Origin: Haliangium sp050303215 | GTDB lineage: Bacteria; Myxococcota_A; Polyangia; Haliangiales; Haliangiaceae | DNA: 64,000 nucleotides | Direction of reading: 5' to 3' | Assembly: GCF_050303215.1 (NCBI RefSeq) | Contig: NZ_JBNLBH010000063.1 | Coordinates: 1 to 64,000, forward strand | Shown: positions 8,644-16,133 of the stretch, piece by piece | Layout of the letters: each line of letters opens with the position of its first letter | How positions within the stretch are numbered: the stretch's first letter is position 1 | Notes under the pieces: generated by a model | Database searches by the model: none | What the model was told of the DNA's origin: nothing | Seen by the model: only the letters and a program-made list of their open reading frames with translations | Made by a program: the position numbers and the translations under genes

Positions 8644-10482
8644 ATGATAATGATGCACCGCGTACTCGTGCCATTGGCCGTGTTTCAGTTGATTTGTCTG
8701 TCCCAGTCGTACGCGCAGCCGGCCGATGTGGTCGATGTCGTAGCGCCGGTCGATGGGGCCGCGAAGGCCGAGCGTGGTCGGGTCAAGGTGTTGGTGCTGG
8801 GGCAGACCGGCGCCGAGTTCGACGTCGGCGCCTACGAGACCATCACCACCGTGATCCAACTGCCCGAGGGGGAGGAGTTCGAGACCTCGTCGGCGTTCCT
8901 CAACCGCGATTTCCACCTCAGGGTCACGCGCGGCCGCTTCTTCGTCCAGCCGGTCGCCGGGGTGACTCCGGGGACTCAGCGCTCGGTGACCTTGACCAGC
9001 ACCATGGGCACCATGACCTTTCGGGTCACCGCGCTCGACGGCCCGGACGAAGCCCTCGCCTTTGCGCACGTGGTGACGCCGACGAGCCCGCAGGTCATCG
9101 GCGCCCTGGAGCAGGATCTCGCCACCGGCCAGGCCCGCATCGCCGACTGCGAGCGCGCGCGGGCCAAGCTGGACGCCGAGTACGAGCGCGACAAAGCCGA
9201 TCTGGAGCGAGCGCAGGCGCGCTTCGAGCAGCGCGAGGTCGAGCGCGAGCGCGAGCATCACGACGCCCTCGCCGGCCTGCGCGCCGAGCACGAGCGCCGG
9301 CTGCGCGCGCTGGCAGAGCGGCACCGTCAGGCCGAGGCCCGCGTCACGGCCGAGATCGCTGCCGTCCGGGCCGAGAGCGACCGACTCCGCGCCGAGGCGT
9401 CCGAGCTGCGCGAGCAGATCACGGCCGAGCGCAGCGCCGGCCGCGAGCGCGAGGCCGCCGCGCAGGCCCTGGCCGAGCGCCGGCAGCTCCTGGACATGGT
9501 CAAGCAGCACCGCACCTCGATCGAGCTGGTGCCCAGCGCCGAGCCGCACGTGCCCGGGCAGTGCGGCATCTGGGCCCACATCGACAGCGGCCGCCACGCC
9601 GACGGCAGGCGCATCTTGGGGTTTCAGCTCAAGAACTGCACCGTCGACGAGTTCGAGCTCGACCGCATCGAGGTCACCGTGGACGGCCAAACCCGCGCCC
9701 CCGTCGACATCGTCTGGACCAACAGCAGCGAGCGGCGCCCGGACGGCGTGATCGCGATCGTGCCGCCCAGAAGCGAGATCGAAGGCTCGGCCTTGGTGCC
9801 CGACGGAGTCGAGGGCGAGCTCAACCGCCTCAGTCTACGGTTCACGGGAGTCAAGGCCGGGGTGCCCGTCGTCGCTTCTGCGCAGACCATCGACTACTAC
9901 ACCGAGCTGCGATCGGTTCGGCTGGAGCGCGAGGCCCGCGAGCGTCGCAGCAAGCAGGCCTTCGTCCTGGTCCAGGCGCGCTACGGGGCGTACCAGATGA
10001 GGACCGGCATCAGCGGCAACGAGGACTACGACTTCACCAGCACGTGGGCCGTGGGCGCATACCTCGGCAAGGGGTTTGCCGAGGTCTTAGCACTCGAGTT
10101 CGAATTTCTCGCAGGCCGAACCGGTATCGGTCGTCACAGCGACGTGGACTGGGATGGTATGGAGGGCCGCGTCGAGCGCAGCGCCAGCTTCGGTCGTGTC
10201 GGGTTTGGCGCGCAGGGGCGCTTCGGAGACATGATCTCCCCGACGGGGCGGCTCATCGTCGGGGTACAGGGCACGAGCTACACGTCCACCTTCACGACCG
10301 ATGGGATGAGCATGGACGGCCCCGGCGGCGGCTCTGATCTTCTCTTCTACCTCCGCGTCAGTTTTGGCCTCGATGTCCGTATCGGTGACTCGTTCCTGAT
10401 CGGCACGGAGGCGTCGATGATGAAGCTGGATAAGGGCGAGGCGACGCTCGACCTCGGGGCCCACGTGGGCGTGGCCTTCTGA
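8644..10482 (+). CDS. Exported coiled-coil protein resembling DUF2381 (myxobacterial paralogous family), with barrel-like C-terminus
   Basis: A 612-residue protein starting with a signal peptide (MIMMHRVLVPLAVFQLICLSQSYAQ). Residues about 30-150 form a beta-rich domain (FDVGAYETITTVIQLP, FRVTALDGPDEALAF) typical of the DUF2381 group. Residues about 160-300 are a long charged coiled coil rich in Glu, Arg and Ala. A second beta domain (AHIDSGRHADGRRILGFQLKNC...) follows. From about 445 the sequence has alternating aromatic/Gly strands (LVQARYGAYQMRTG, GAYLGKGF, LIVGVQGTSYTS) like a small outer-membrane beta barrel or lectin-like tail. It lies 31 bp behind the membrane kinase, so the two are probably one operon and may act together across the envelope. 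The DUF2381 label is from memory of the family and not from a profile search. Confidence 0.65.
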   Translation: MIMMHRVLVPLAVFQLICLSQSYAQPADVVDVVAPVDGAAKAERGRVKVLVLGQTGAEFDVGAYETITTVIQLPEGEEFETSSAFLNRDFHLRVTRGRFFVQPVAGVTPGTQRSVTLTSTMGTMTFRVTALDGPDEALAFAHVVTPTSPQVIGALEQDLATGQARIADCERARAKLDAEYERDKADLERAQARFEQREVEREREHHDALAGLRAEHERRLRALAERHRQAEARVTAEIAAVRAESDRLRAEASELREQITAERSAGREREAAAQALAERRQLLDMVKQHRTSIELVPSAEPHVPGQCGIWAHIDSGRHADGRRILGFQLKNCTVDEFELDRIEVTVDGQTRAPVDIVWTNSSERRPDGVIAIVPPRSEIEGSALVPDGVEGELNRLSLRFTGVKAGVPVVASAQTIDYYTELRSVRLEREARERRSKQAFVLVQARYGAYQMRTGISGNEDYDFTSTWAVGAYLGKGFAEVLALEFEFLAGRTGIGRHSDVDWDGMEGRVERSASFGRVGFGAQGRFGDMISPTGRLIVGVQGTSYTSTFTTDGMSMDGPGGGSDLLFYLRVSFGLDVRIGDSFLIGTEASMMKLDKGEATLDLGAHVGVAF

Positions 10483-10532
10483 CGCCTCCGCGCGTCGAAG
10501 CGGGAGCACGTGTGCACTGGAGGGTGGCAGGG

Positions 10533-11081
10533 TCACGACGACGAGCGTGAGGTTGCGCGGCGTGCAGCCGCGGCGCGGCGGGCTGCGCGTTGGCGGCTGC
10601 GGATGCGGCGTTTCACCCGAGCGTGGATCCGTCGGCAGATCCGCAGGTAGTAGCCCCAGATCTGGTCGCCGGTGCGAGCGTGCTCGGCTTCGAGCTCGGC
10701 CATGAGCGGCAGGAGGTGTCGCAAGACCCGCTGGGTGCTGCCGCGGCGAGCGCAGTCTCCGCAGAATGCGATGAGCTCGATGGCTTTGCGCGACAGGTCC
10801 GAGAAGCCCAGCTCCAGGCAGCGCTCGAGCCACTCCTCGCACTCGGCCACTGGACGTGCGGTGGTCAACGCGGCGGTCATGATGTTCTGGGCGACGCCGA
10901 TGCGAATGGCCGCGGCCTTCGATGCCTCACCACGGGCCTCGAAGATCGGGATGAAGCGTTGTCCGATATTCTCGAACCCGGCCAGAAGCTCGTCGAAGGG
11001 GCTGCCATGAGCCATGTCGAGCTGGACCGCCTTGTAGGCCTCGAACACCTGGGTTTCGAGCTCCGCGTCCGACGTGCTCAT
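10533..11081 (-). CDS. Unknown helical protein, possible partner of the toxin-like operon
   Basis: A 182-residue, predominantly helical protein (MSTSDAELETQVFEAYKAVQ...) with no signal peptide. The middle has regularly spaced Leu and Ala (ECEEWLERCLELGFSDLSRKAIELIAFC...). The C-terminal 40 residues are extremely basic (RIRSRQRAARRAAAARRA), which may bind nucleic acid. The start ATG at 11081 has a GAGGCAG element upstream; the frame extends to 11177. It is the last of three same-strand genes behind the PD-(D/E)XK-like gene (128 bp gap), so it could be an accessory or immunity protein, but no family was recognised. Confidence 0.6.
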   Translation of the reverse strand: MSTSDAELETQVFEAYKAVQLDMAHGSPFDELLAGFENIGQRFIPIFEARGEASKAAAIRIGVAQNIMTAALTTARPVAECEEWLERCLELGFSDLSRKAIELIAFCGDCARRGSTQRVLRHLLPLMAELEAEHARTGDQIWGYYLRICRRIHARVKRRIRSRQRAARRAAAARRATSRSSS

Positions 11082-11209
11082 GTCTGCCTCAGTCGAGATA
11101 GTTCCACCACCGGCAATCTTTGCCATCACGGGTGCTCCGTGGCCATTTGTCGGCTCGTCGTCTCCGCCGCAGTTCACTCATCAGTTGCTCTTCGCGCTGC
11201 GCGATGGGT

Positions 11210-11788
11210 TCAGTGCAGGTGCGCTTCGGTGCGATCGATGAGCTCGGCGAGGCCGCCCGGAGGCAGCGGGGCGCGCAGGTCATCCCCCGGGATGCCGAGG
11301 TTGGCGAGCACGTAGTGGATGGAGTTGTTGAGCGTCCAGAGATCGACGGGCTCCGGCACGCCGTAGGAGTAGCGTGCTCCCACGGCGGCGTAGATGTGCC
11401 AGTACTCGCGGACCGCACGCAGAAAGGGGCGGTACCGGTGCTTCGCATAGAACCAAGGGTGGTTCTGGTAGCTGACGAGCCCCAGGGTGCTCCACGGACG
11501 TGTGAGGGACTGTTGGAACACGGCTTCAATCAAGTCTTGGCGGTCTTCATCGAGGGCTTTGGCACGAAATTGCAGCCACAGGAGCCAGGCCTGGAAGTGA
11601 GGTTTTCCGCCGAGCAGGCTGCTGGGCCCCTTCATGACCACGAGCCCCGGGGTGGTGTCGACGTCCAGGAGGCCCTCGGCCTCGACCAGGGCGATCCAGT
11701 CGTCCCCCTTGCGAATGCGGGTGACGATCTTGGCTGTGCGGCGCTTGACGTCTCGGTACAGGCCATGGAACAGCGCAGGTAACTTCAT
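11210..11788 (-). CDS. Unknown protein directly downstream of a nuclease-like toxin gene (candidate immunity or chaperone)
   Basis: A 192-residue soluble protein (MKLPALFHGLYRDVKRRTAK...). It is rich in Trp and Tyr (FQAWLLWLQFRAK, HPWFYAKHRYRPF, REYWHIYAA), with conserved-looking segments LIDRTEAHL and LNNSIHYVLANLGIPGDD. It starts 2 bp after the stop of the gene at 13356-11791, so the two are almost certainly co-translated. Small globular proteins in that position usually neutralise or deliver the upstream effector, but no known immunity family was recognised. Start ATG at 11788; the frame opens earlier, inside the upstream gene. Confidence 0.7.
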   Translation of the reverse strand: MKLPALFHGLYRDVKRRTAKIVTRIRKGDDWIALVEAEGLLDVDTTPGLVVMKGPSSLLGGKPHFQAWLLWLQFRAKALDEDRQDLIEAVFQQSLTRPWSTLGLVSYQNHPWFYAKHRYRPFLRAVREYWHIYAAVGARYSYGVPEPVDLWTLNNSIHYVLANLGIPGDDLRAPLPPGGLAELIDRTEAHLH

Positions 11789-11790
11789 AC

Positions 11791-13356
11791 TCAGGCTCCG
11801 ACGGGGAGGAGGAGGATCATCAACAGGACGATCATGGCCGTGCTCAGCGCGGCCGTGGCGATCGCCTGTTGCTCGGCTTGGGTGAGCGGCGACAGCTCCC
11901 AGCGCCACTCACGAGCGCGGGCGGGTTGCTCCTGCTGTTGCTCATGGGGCACGGGGACGGGCACCGGCACGAGCGTGCCGCGGCGATACCGGTACGTGAT
12001 CAGACCCGGCGACGGCGACGAGAAGAGGAACACGCCGCCGGGCGCGGGGAGCTGGCCGTTCGCGCCCGGATCGGAGGGCGGGCCCAGGGACAGCGTGACA
12101 CCGGCCTTGCCGAAGAGCCCCAGGTACATCGAAGCCTGGGACAGTCCTTCGGCGGCCGCGGCTTCGGGTTTGATCTCGAACAGGTGCTTCAGGGTGACGT
12201 TGGTAATATCGGGGCGAAGCGCGAGTTCGCCCTGGGTGAGGGCGCCTGCCGACTTGCCGAGCATGCCGAGCTCTCGGAGGATCGTCGACATCGGCGTCGT
12301 GTTCGTGAAGACGGTCTCGCCGGAGTGTACTCGTTCATAATGCTCCGCGATCCTATTGTGGGCCTGATTGCCCACGTACATCGGGATCGGCTGATCGCCG
12401 GGCGGTGCCCAGGGAGCGGGTTCGATCGGGGCAGGCGGGCTCCCGAGCGGCCCGGCCGCCGCGAGCGGTCCCGCGGTCTGGTGCCCCGGGCCGGCGGCCG
12501 CGCGGGGCGCGCTGTCGCCCTCGCTCCGCGCGAACGGCCGCGCCGCCTCCTGCATGGCCAGCATGCCTTCGAGCAGCTCCTGGAGCGGGGGCGCGCTGCG
12601 GCGGCCGATCAGCCACCGATAAAGCCCGTATTGCTCGTCCTGCGGCAGCGCGCCGAGCTCGTCTGCGATCCAGTCCAGGCGCGCGATCGCGACCTGCTCG
12701 GGGGCCAGGTCCACCAGCGCGCGGGCCGCGAAGGCGAGCTGGAGGCGCGGCCCGCCCCCGGACGACTGGTCGAGATACGTTCGCAGCTCACCCAGCAGGC
12801 CCTCTGCCTCGATGAGGTCGAGGGCGTCGCACAGCGCGCCCATCGGCAGCTCGCTCAGGGCGGCGACGGCGGCGGCCGGGTTGCCCACGCCGGCGATGGG
12901 ATCCGGCTGCGTCAACAGCGCCGCGATCCGCTCGCCGGCGCCATCGTGCGCGGGCGCGGTCGGCGTGGGCGCCTGGTCTCCGTCGGGCTGACGCTGCACC
13001 GGCGCGGGCGCCGCCGCGGACACCGGGGCCGCCGCGGCCGCCGGGGCCGCTCGAGCGCCGGCCGCGCTGTCCGTCTCGCCGGACGAGACGAAGCCGTGCG
13101 CCGCCTTCATGAGGGGATCGTTGGTCCATTGCCAGGCCGACTTCACCCGCGTCGCGCCGCGCTCGGCGACGGTCTCCCGGAGCTGCACGGCCCCGCTCGT
13201 CGTCGGAAGCGTGCTGGTCCGGGTCACCTTGCCCGGCGCGGTCCCGGGTGCCCGGTCGCTCCCCTGCCTGCCCTTGCCCGGCGCGGTCCCGGGTGCCCGA
13301 CTCTCCTGCCTGCCCTCGCCCGCTCGTCCGGGCGGACTCCGCTCGTCCCATGCCAT
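11791..13356 (-). CDS. Putative effector with PD-(D/E)XK-type nuclease-like domain and C-terminal hydrophobic helix
   Basis: A 521-residue protein. The first 150 residues are low-complexity, Ala/Pro-rich linkers. Residues about 150-290 are helical (LSELPMGALCDALDLIEAEGLLGELRTYLDQ...). The region about 335-470 reads YVGNQAHNRIAEHYERVH, then LRPDITNV...FEIKP, then LSQASMYLGLFGKAGV and GGVFLFSSPSPGLITYRYRR. The PD...ExK order followed by QxxxY is the signature of the restriction-endonuclease-like fold as in RecB-type nucleases. The C-terminus is a 20-residue hydrophobic helix (AALSTAMIVLLMILLL). Two small genes follow immediately. Effector and immunity roles are inferred from architecture, and no secretion system is encoded nearby. 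Its N-terminal 150 bp region faces the second toxin locus. Confidence 0.65.
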   Translation of the reverse strand: MAWDERSPPGRAGEGRQESRAPGTAPGKGRQGSDRAPGTAPGKVTRTSTLPTTSGAVQLRETVAERGATRVKSAWQWTNDPLMKAAHGFVSSGETDSAAGARAAPAAAAAPVSAAAPAPVQRQPDGDQAPTPTAPAHDGAGERIAALLTQPDPIAGVGNPAAAVAALSELPMGALCDALDLIEAEGLLGELRTYLDQSSGGGPRLQLAFAARALVDLAPEQVAIARLDWIADELGALPQDEQYGLYRWLIGRRSAPPLQELLEGMLAMQEAARPFARSEGDSAPRAAAGPGHQTAGPLAAAGPLGSPPAPIEPAPWAPPGDQPIPMYVGNQAHNRIAEHYERVHSGETVFTNTTPMSTILRELGMLGKSAGALTQGELALRPDITNVTLKHLFEIKPEAAAAEGLSQASMYLGLFGKAGVTLSLGPPSDPGANGQLPAPGGVFLFSSPSPGLITYRYRRGTLVPVPVPVPHEQQQEQPARAREWRWELSPLTQAEQQAIATAALSTAMIVLLMILLLPVGA

Positions 13357-13506
13357 GGTCGTGTCCTTTCAGGACGTGTCTACAGGTGCATGCCTGCACT
13401 CGCATGCACATCTGAGCATACACCTCGTCTCCGCCGCAAGGTCGTTCTTCGGCACCCGGGCCGCAACTCGGCAGCGAGCGTTGCGGTACTGATGTACCGG
13501 GCGTAG

Positions 13507-14505
13507 TTGATCCTGTCCGTGGAGGCCTGGTCGAAGGAGGCTTGGCGAACAACGATCGTGGGATGCCGGGGCGAGCACCGACGATTGTGCTTCTCGGCTC
13601 TCGGGTGCAACGGCACCAACGGCGCCAACGGCGGCTACGAGGCGGCGGCGCCCGGGGCCGGGGCGGCTCGCACGGTTACGGTCACGGTCGGGGGACCCGG
13701 CGACCTATGGATCGACGACCTGCCGCTGATCGCGATCCGGCGAGGTCGCTCAGAAGGGCACCTCGGCTACGAGGTGTGGTTCGAGGTGAATGGCGCGCGG
13801 CAAGTGCAGTTCTGGCGGCGTACCGCCATCGATTTGGGCGAGGGCGCGCCCGATCACGCGCAGAAGTGGGGGACGTTCAGCGGAGAGCGCGTGCACTACC
13901 CGGGCGCGCTCACGGCCGAGTCAGCGCCGCGGATCCACGAAGCGATCATGTGGATAGAGGCTCACTACCAAGGGGAGGCCGAGGGCGGTATCTCGGCGAT
14001 GGAGGCGTTCGGTGCCGTGGCCGTAGCCGGTTCTTTCGTCCCCGTTGGCTCCGCTACGGCTGGTACACCAACGGTAGGGAGTGGGGCAGCGGCGAGGGCG
14101 CTGCCGTCTGCGCCCGGGGGCGTATGGAAGCTCGGGTGGGCAGAGCGGGGGCGGCGAATCGAGGCCGCGCTCGGGGGAAACCTGCCCAGGAGCTTTCCGG
14201 TGGTCGACAAGTTCAACCGCACTACAGGAGTCGCTACATCGATCAAGAGCATCGATCTCACCTCTACATCGTACCAGAACGCCGCTCGCGTCTATAGCCG
14301 GGTGAAGGGATTCGTCGACAAGCTGGCAGGGTTCAGGGGCATGAGTTGGGCCAAGGTTCGGATCGATGCGAGCGAGATCCAGCGGCGCGTACTCGAACTC
14401 GTCGTACCCAGCGCAGGTACGGTGGCACAGCAGCAGGCGATTCAGCGAGCAGTCGAGTATGCTCGATCCCTCGGTGTCGATCTGAAGGTGATAGTGTTCC
14501 CATGA
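13507..14505 (+). CDS. CdiA-CT-like nuclease toxin (N-terminus uncertain)
   Basis: A frame of 332 codons. The last 125 residues (from GWAERGRRIEAALGG) contain NLPRSFPVVDKFNR, GVATSIKSIDL, YQNAARVYSRVKGFVDKLAGF, IQRRVLELVVP and VEYARSLGVDLKVIV. This is the layout of the restriction-endonuclease-like toxin domain at the C-terminus of some CdiA and other polymorphic toxins. An Ala/Gly hinge and a beta domain (VTVTVGGPGDLWIDDLPLIAIRRG...) precede it. The immunity-type gene overlaps its stop (ATGA). The frame opens after a stop at 13504, and TTG 13507, GTG 13519 or GTG 13558 are possible starts. A strong AAGGAGG (13534-13540) with TTG at 13542 sits in another frame, so the 5' end may be frameshifted or the start mis-set. 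Confidence 0.7.
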   Translation: MILSVEAWSKEAWRTTIVGCRGEHRRLCFSALGCNGTNGANGGYEAAAPGAGAARTVTVTVGGPGDLWIDDLPLIAIRRGRSEGHLGYEVWFEVNGARQVQFWRRTAIDLGEGAPDHAQKWGTFSGERVHYPGALTAESAPRIHEAIMWIEAHYQGEAEGGISAMEAFGAVAVAGSFVPVGSATAGTPTVGSGAAARALPSAPGGVWKLGWAERGRRIEAALGGNLPRSFPVVDKFNRTTGVATSIKSIDLTSTSYQNAARVYSRVKGFVDKLAGFRGMSWAKVRIDASEIQRRVLELVVPSAGTVAQQQAIQRAVEYARSLGVDLKVIVFP

Positions 14506-14939
14506 GTTTGTTGGCTGACGTCTATCATCGGCGAGGTGCCTGGATCGTGGGTCCTTTGGCGCGTATGCGGAACGGGCCATCTGTGACCATCGACTCCTTC
14601 GTTCGGCTCCCCGACACGATCTCCTACGCGGAACTGGCCGACGAAGTGCGGTCCGCGCTCTTACGCTCGCGCGTGATCCCCGATATCAACCTCCGAGAAA
14701 CGGAGCTGCCGCCGAGTCCGGTGCTCGCGGCTGCCGGAGTCAAGAGCTTCACGACATTTCATCGGGGTGCTCGGCTGGTGGCGGTATCTACCGATGGGGT
14801 CGTGATCAAGCTGATACCCACCGCGAACGATGGTCCTCGATGTGGTTTCGCACACCTCGAACCGATCACCGTCCCTGAGACGGCTACGCCCGACGAGCTC
14901 GGTGAGGCCATCGAACGGGCGATCGCGCTGTGCAAGTAG
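14502..14939 (+). CDS. Immunity protein of the CdiI type for the overlapping toxin
   Basis: A 145-residue soluble protein (MSLLADVYHRRGAWIVGPLARMRN...) with alternating strands and helices and LRETELPPSP, VIKLIPTANDG and ELGEAIERAIALCK. Its ATG overlaps the toxin's stop codon (ATGA at 14502-14505), so translation is coupled, as expected of an antidote made together with its toxin. Size and position match contact-dependent-inhibition immunity proteins. Specific family membership is inferred from pairing and was not established by a search. Composition is slightly less GC-rich than the window average. Confidence 0.7.
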   Translation: MSLLADVYHRRGAWIVGPLARMRNGPSVTIDSFVRLPDTISYAELADEVRSALLRSRVIPDINLRETELPPSPVLAAAGVKSFTTFHRGARLVAVSTDGVVIKLIPTANDGPRCGFAHLEPITVPETATPDELGEAIERAIALCK

Positions 14940-15059
14940 AACGCCGCAGCAGGCCGCCGATCGCAATGTGGTGACCGACGGAGTCGAGCCGTACCACGCG
15001 GTCGTCGCGAGCGCGACTGCGGGCGGCCTGTGGCCGTGGCCTGGGGCGTACGCTGGATC

Positions 15060-15311
15060 AGGGCCAGCCGCGGTCGTGACAGCAACGTCGGGGCCCCGAG
15101 AGGGGCCAGCCGCAGTCGTGACAGCAATGTCGGGGACCCGATCGACGGTAGCGGAGAACGTGACAGCGAAGTCGGGGACCCGATCGAGGCTAGCCGAAAA
15201 TGGGACAGCGACCGCGGGACCCCGATCGAGGCTAGCCGAAAATGGGACAGCGACCTCGGGACCCTGATCGAGGCTAGCCGAAAACGTGACAGCGACGTTG
15301 GGATGCGCCGC
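15060..15311 (-). repeat. Tandem array A: six 42-bp units, inverted relative to array B
   Basis: Units start at 15060, 15102, 15144, 15186, 15228 and 15270. Typical unit start is gaggctagccgaaaatggga and typical end cgggaccccgatc. Reverse-complemented, the units share the core atcGGGGTcCCGa.GTCGCTGT with array B and have the same 42-bp period, so A and B are the same family in opposite orientation. Confidence 0.9.
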
Positions 15312-15438
15312 GAGGGCCAACTCTCGGCGAGGCCCGGACGTCGTCGTCGAGGCTGGGCTTGGCCCCGAGTCGCCTTTCGCGGTCGCCGCGAATCCTGAGA
15401 GGTTCGTAGAACGTGGGGCGGCGGTCGGTGTGGGATTC

Positions 15439-15774
15439 TCGGAGGATCGCAGACCGGGGTGCCGAGGTCGGTGCGAAAACTCGGAGGATCGCTGACCGGG
15501 GTGGCGAAGTCGGTGCGAAAACTCGGAGGATCGCTGACCGGGGTGCCGAAGTCGGTGTGGAAGTTCGGAGGGTCGTCAATCGGGGTGCCGAAGTCGGTGT
15601 GGAAATTCGGAGGGTCGTCAATCGGGGTGCCGAAGTCGCTGTAGGAATTCGGAGGGTCGTCAATCGAGGTGCCGAAGTCGCTGTAGGAATTCGGAGGGTC
15701 GTCAATCGAGGTGCCGAAGTCGGTGTAGAAATTCGGAGGGTCGTCAATCGGGGTGCCGAAGTCGCTGTGTCGCC
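15439..15774 (+). repeat. Tandem array B: eight 42-bp units
   Basis: Eight consecutive units start at 15439, 15481, 15523, 15565, 15607, 15649, 15691 and 15733, each beginning tcggagg(a/g)tcg and carrying aatcggggtgccgaagtcg. A more degenerate unit seems to lie just before, at about 15397-15438. Neighbouring units differ by a few substitutions and share variants in runs, as expected of unequal exchange. No spacers, so this is not CRISPR. Confidence 0.95.
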
Positions 15775-15831
15775 GCGGGCGCCCGTGACGTCCAAGCCGG
15801 CGGTCCATGTCCCGGCCGGCCTGAGCATCAC

Positions 15832-16080
15832 CGAGGCCCGGCGGTCGGCCCCAGGCGAGGGTTGGTCCGAGACCCGAGGCCCGGCGGCGTACCCCAGGCG
15901 AGGGTTGGTCCGAGACTCGGGGCCCGGCGGTCGGCCCCGTGCGAGGGTTGGTCCGAGACTCGAGGCCCGGCGGTCGGCCCCGGGGGAGGGTTGGTCCGAG
16001 ACTCGGGGCCCGGCGGTCGGCCCCGGGCGAGGGTTGGTCCGAGACTCGGGGCCCGGCGGCCGGCCTCGGCGAGGGTTGGA
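15832..16080 (+). repeat. Tandem array C: about six 43-bp units
   Basis: The anchor agggttgg recurs at 15858, 15901, 15944, 15987, 16030 and 16072 (period 43, last step 42). Units read approximately gagggttggtccgagactcg followed by gggcccggcggtcggccccg. The order GAGGGT..GTC...TCGGGG...GTCGG parallels array B, so it looks like a diverged 43-bp variant in the same orientation. The 43-bp period shifts the reading frame each unit, which argues against coding. Confidence 0.9.
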
Positions 16081-16133
16081 CGGTCGCGCGGGAGCCGGTG
16101 TCACCGGGGCGAGGATGCGGTAAGGATCTAGGG

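Larger units (their letters stand above)
14940..16133. other. 1.2-kb non-coding region filled with tandem repeats
   Basis: Between the immunity gene and the HEAT/trypsin gene there is no convincing gene. It holds three tandem arrays (15060-15311, 15439-15774, 15832-16080). Long open frames cross it on both strands because two arrays have a 42-bp period without stops, but they consist only of the repeat translation. 14940-15059 is unique sequence with no feature seen. Confidence 0.8.

Noticed and set aside
15060..16080. Possible CRISPR array
   Set aside because: Units are contiguous 42-43 bp repeats with no unique spacers and no cas genes nearby.
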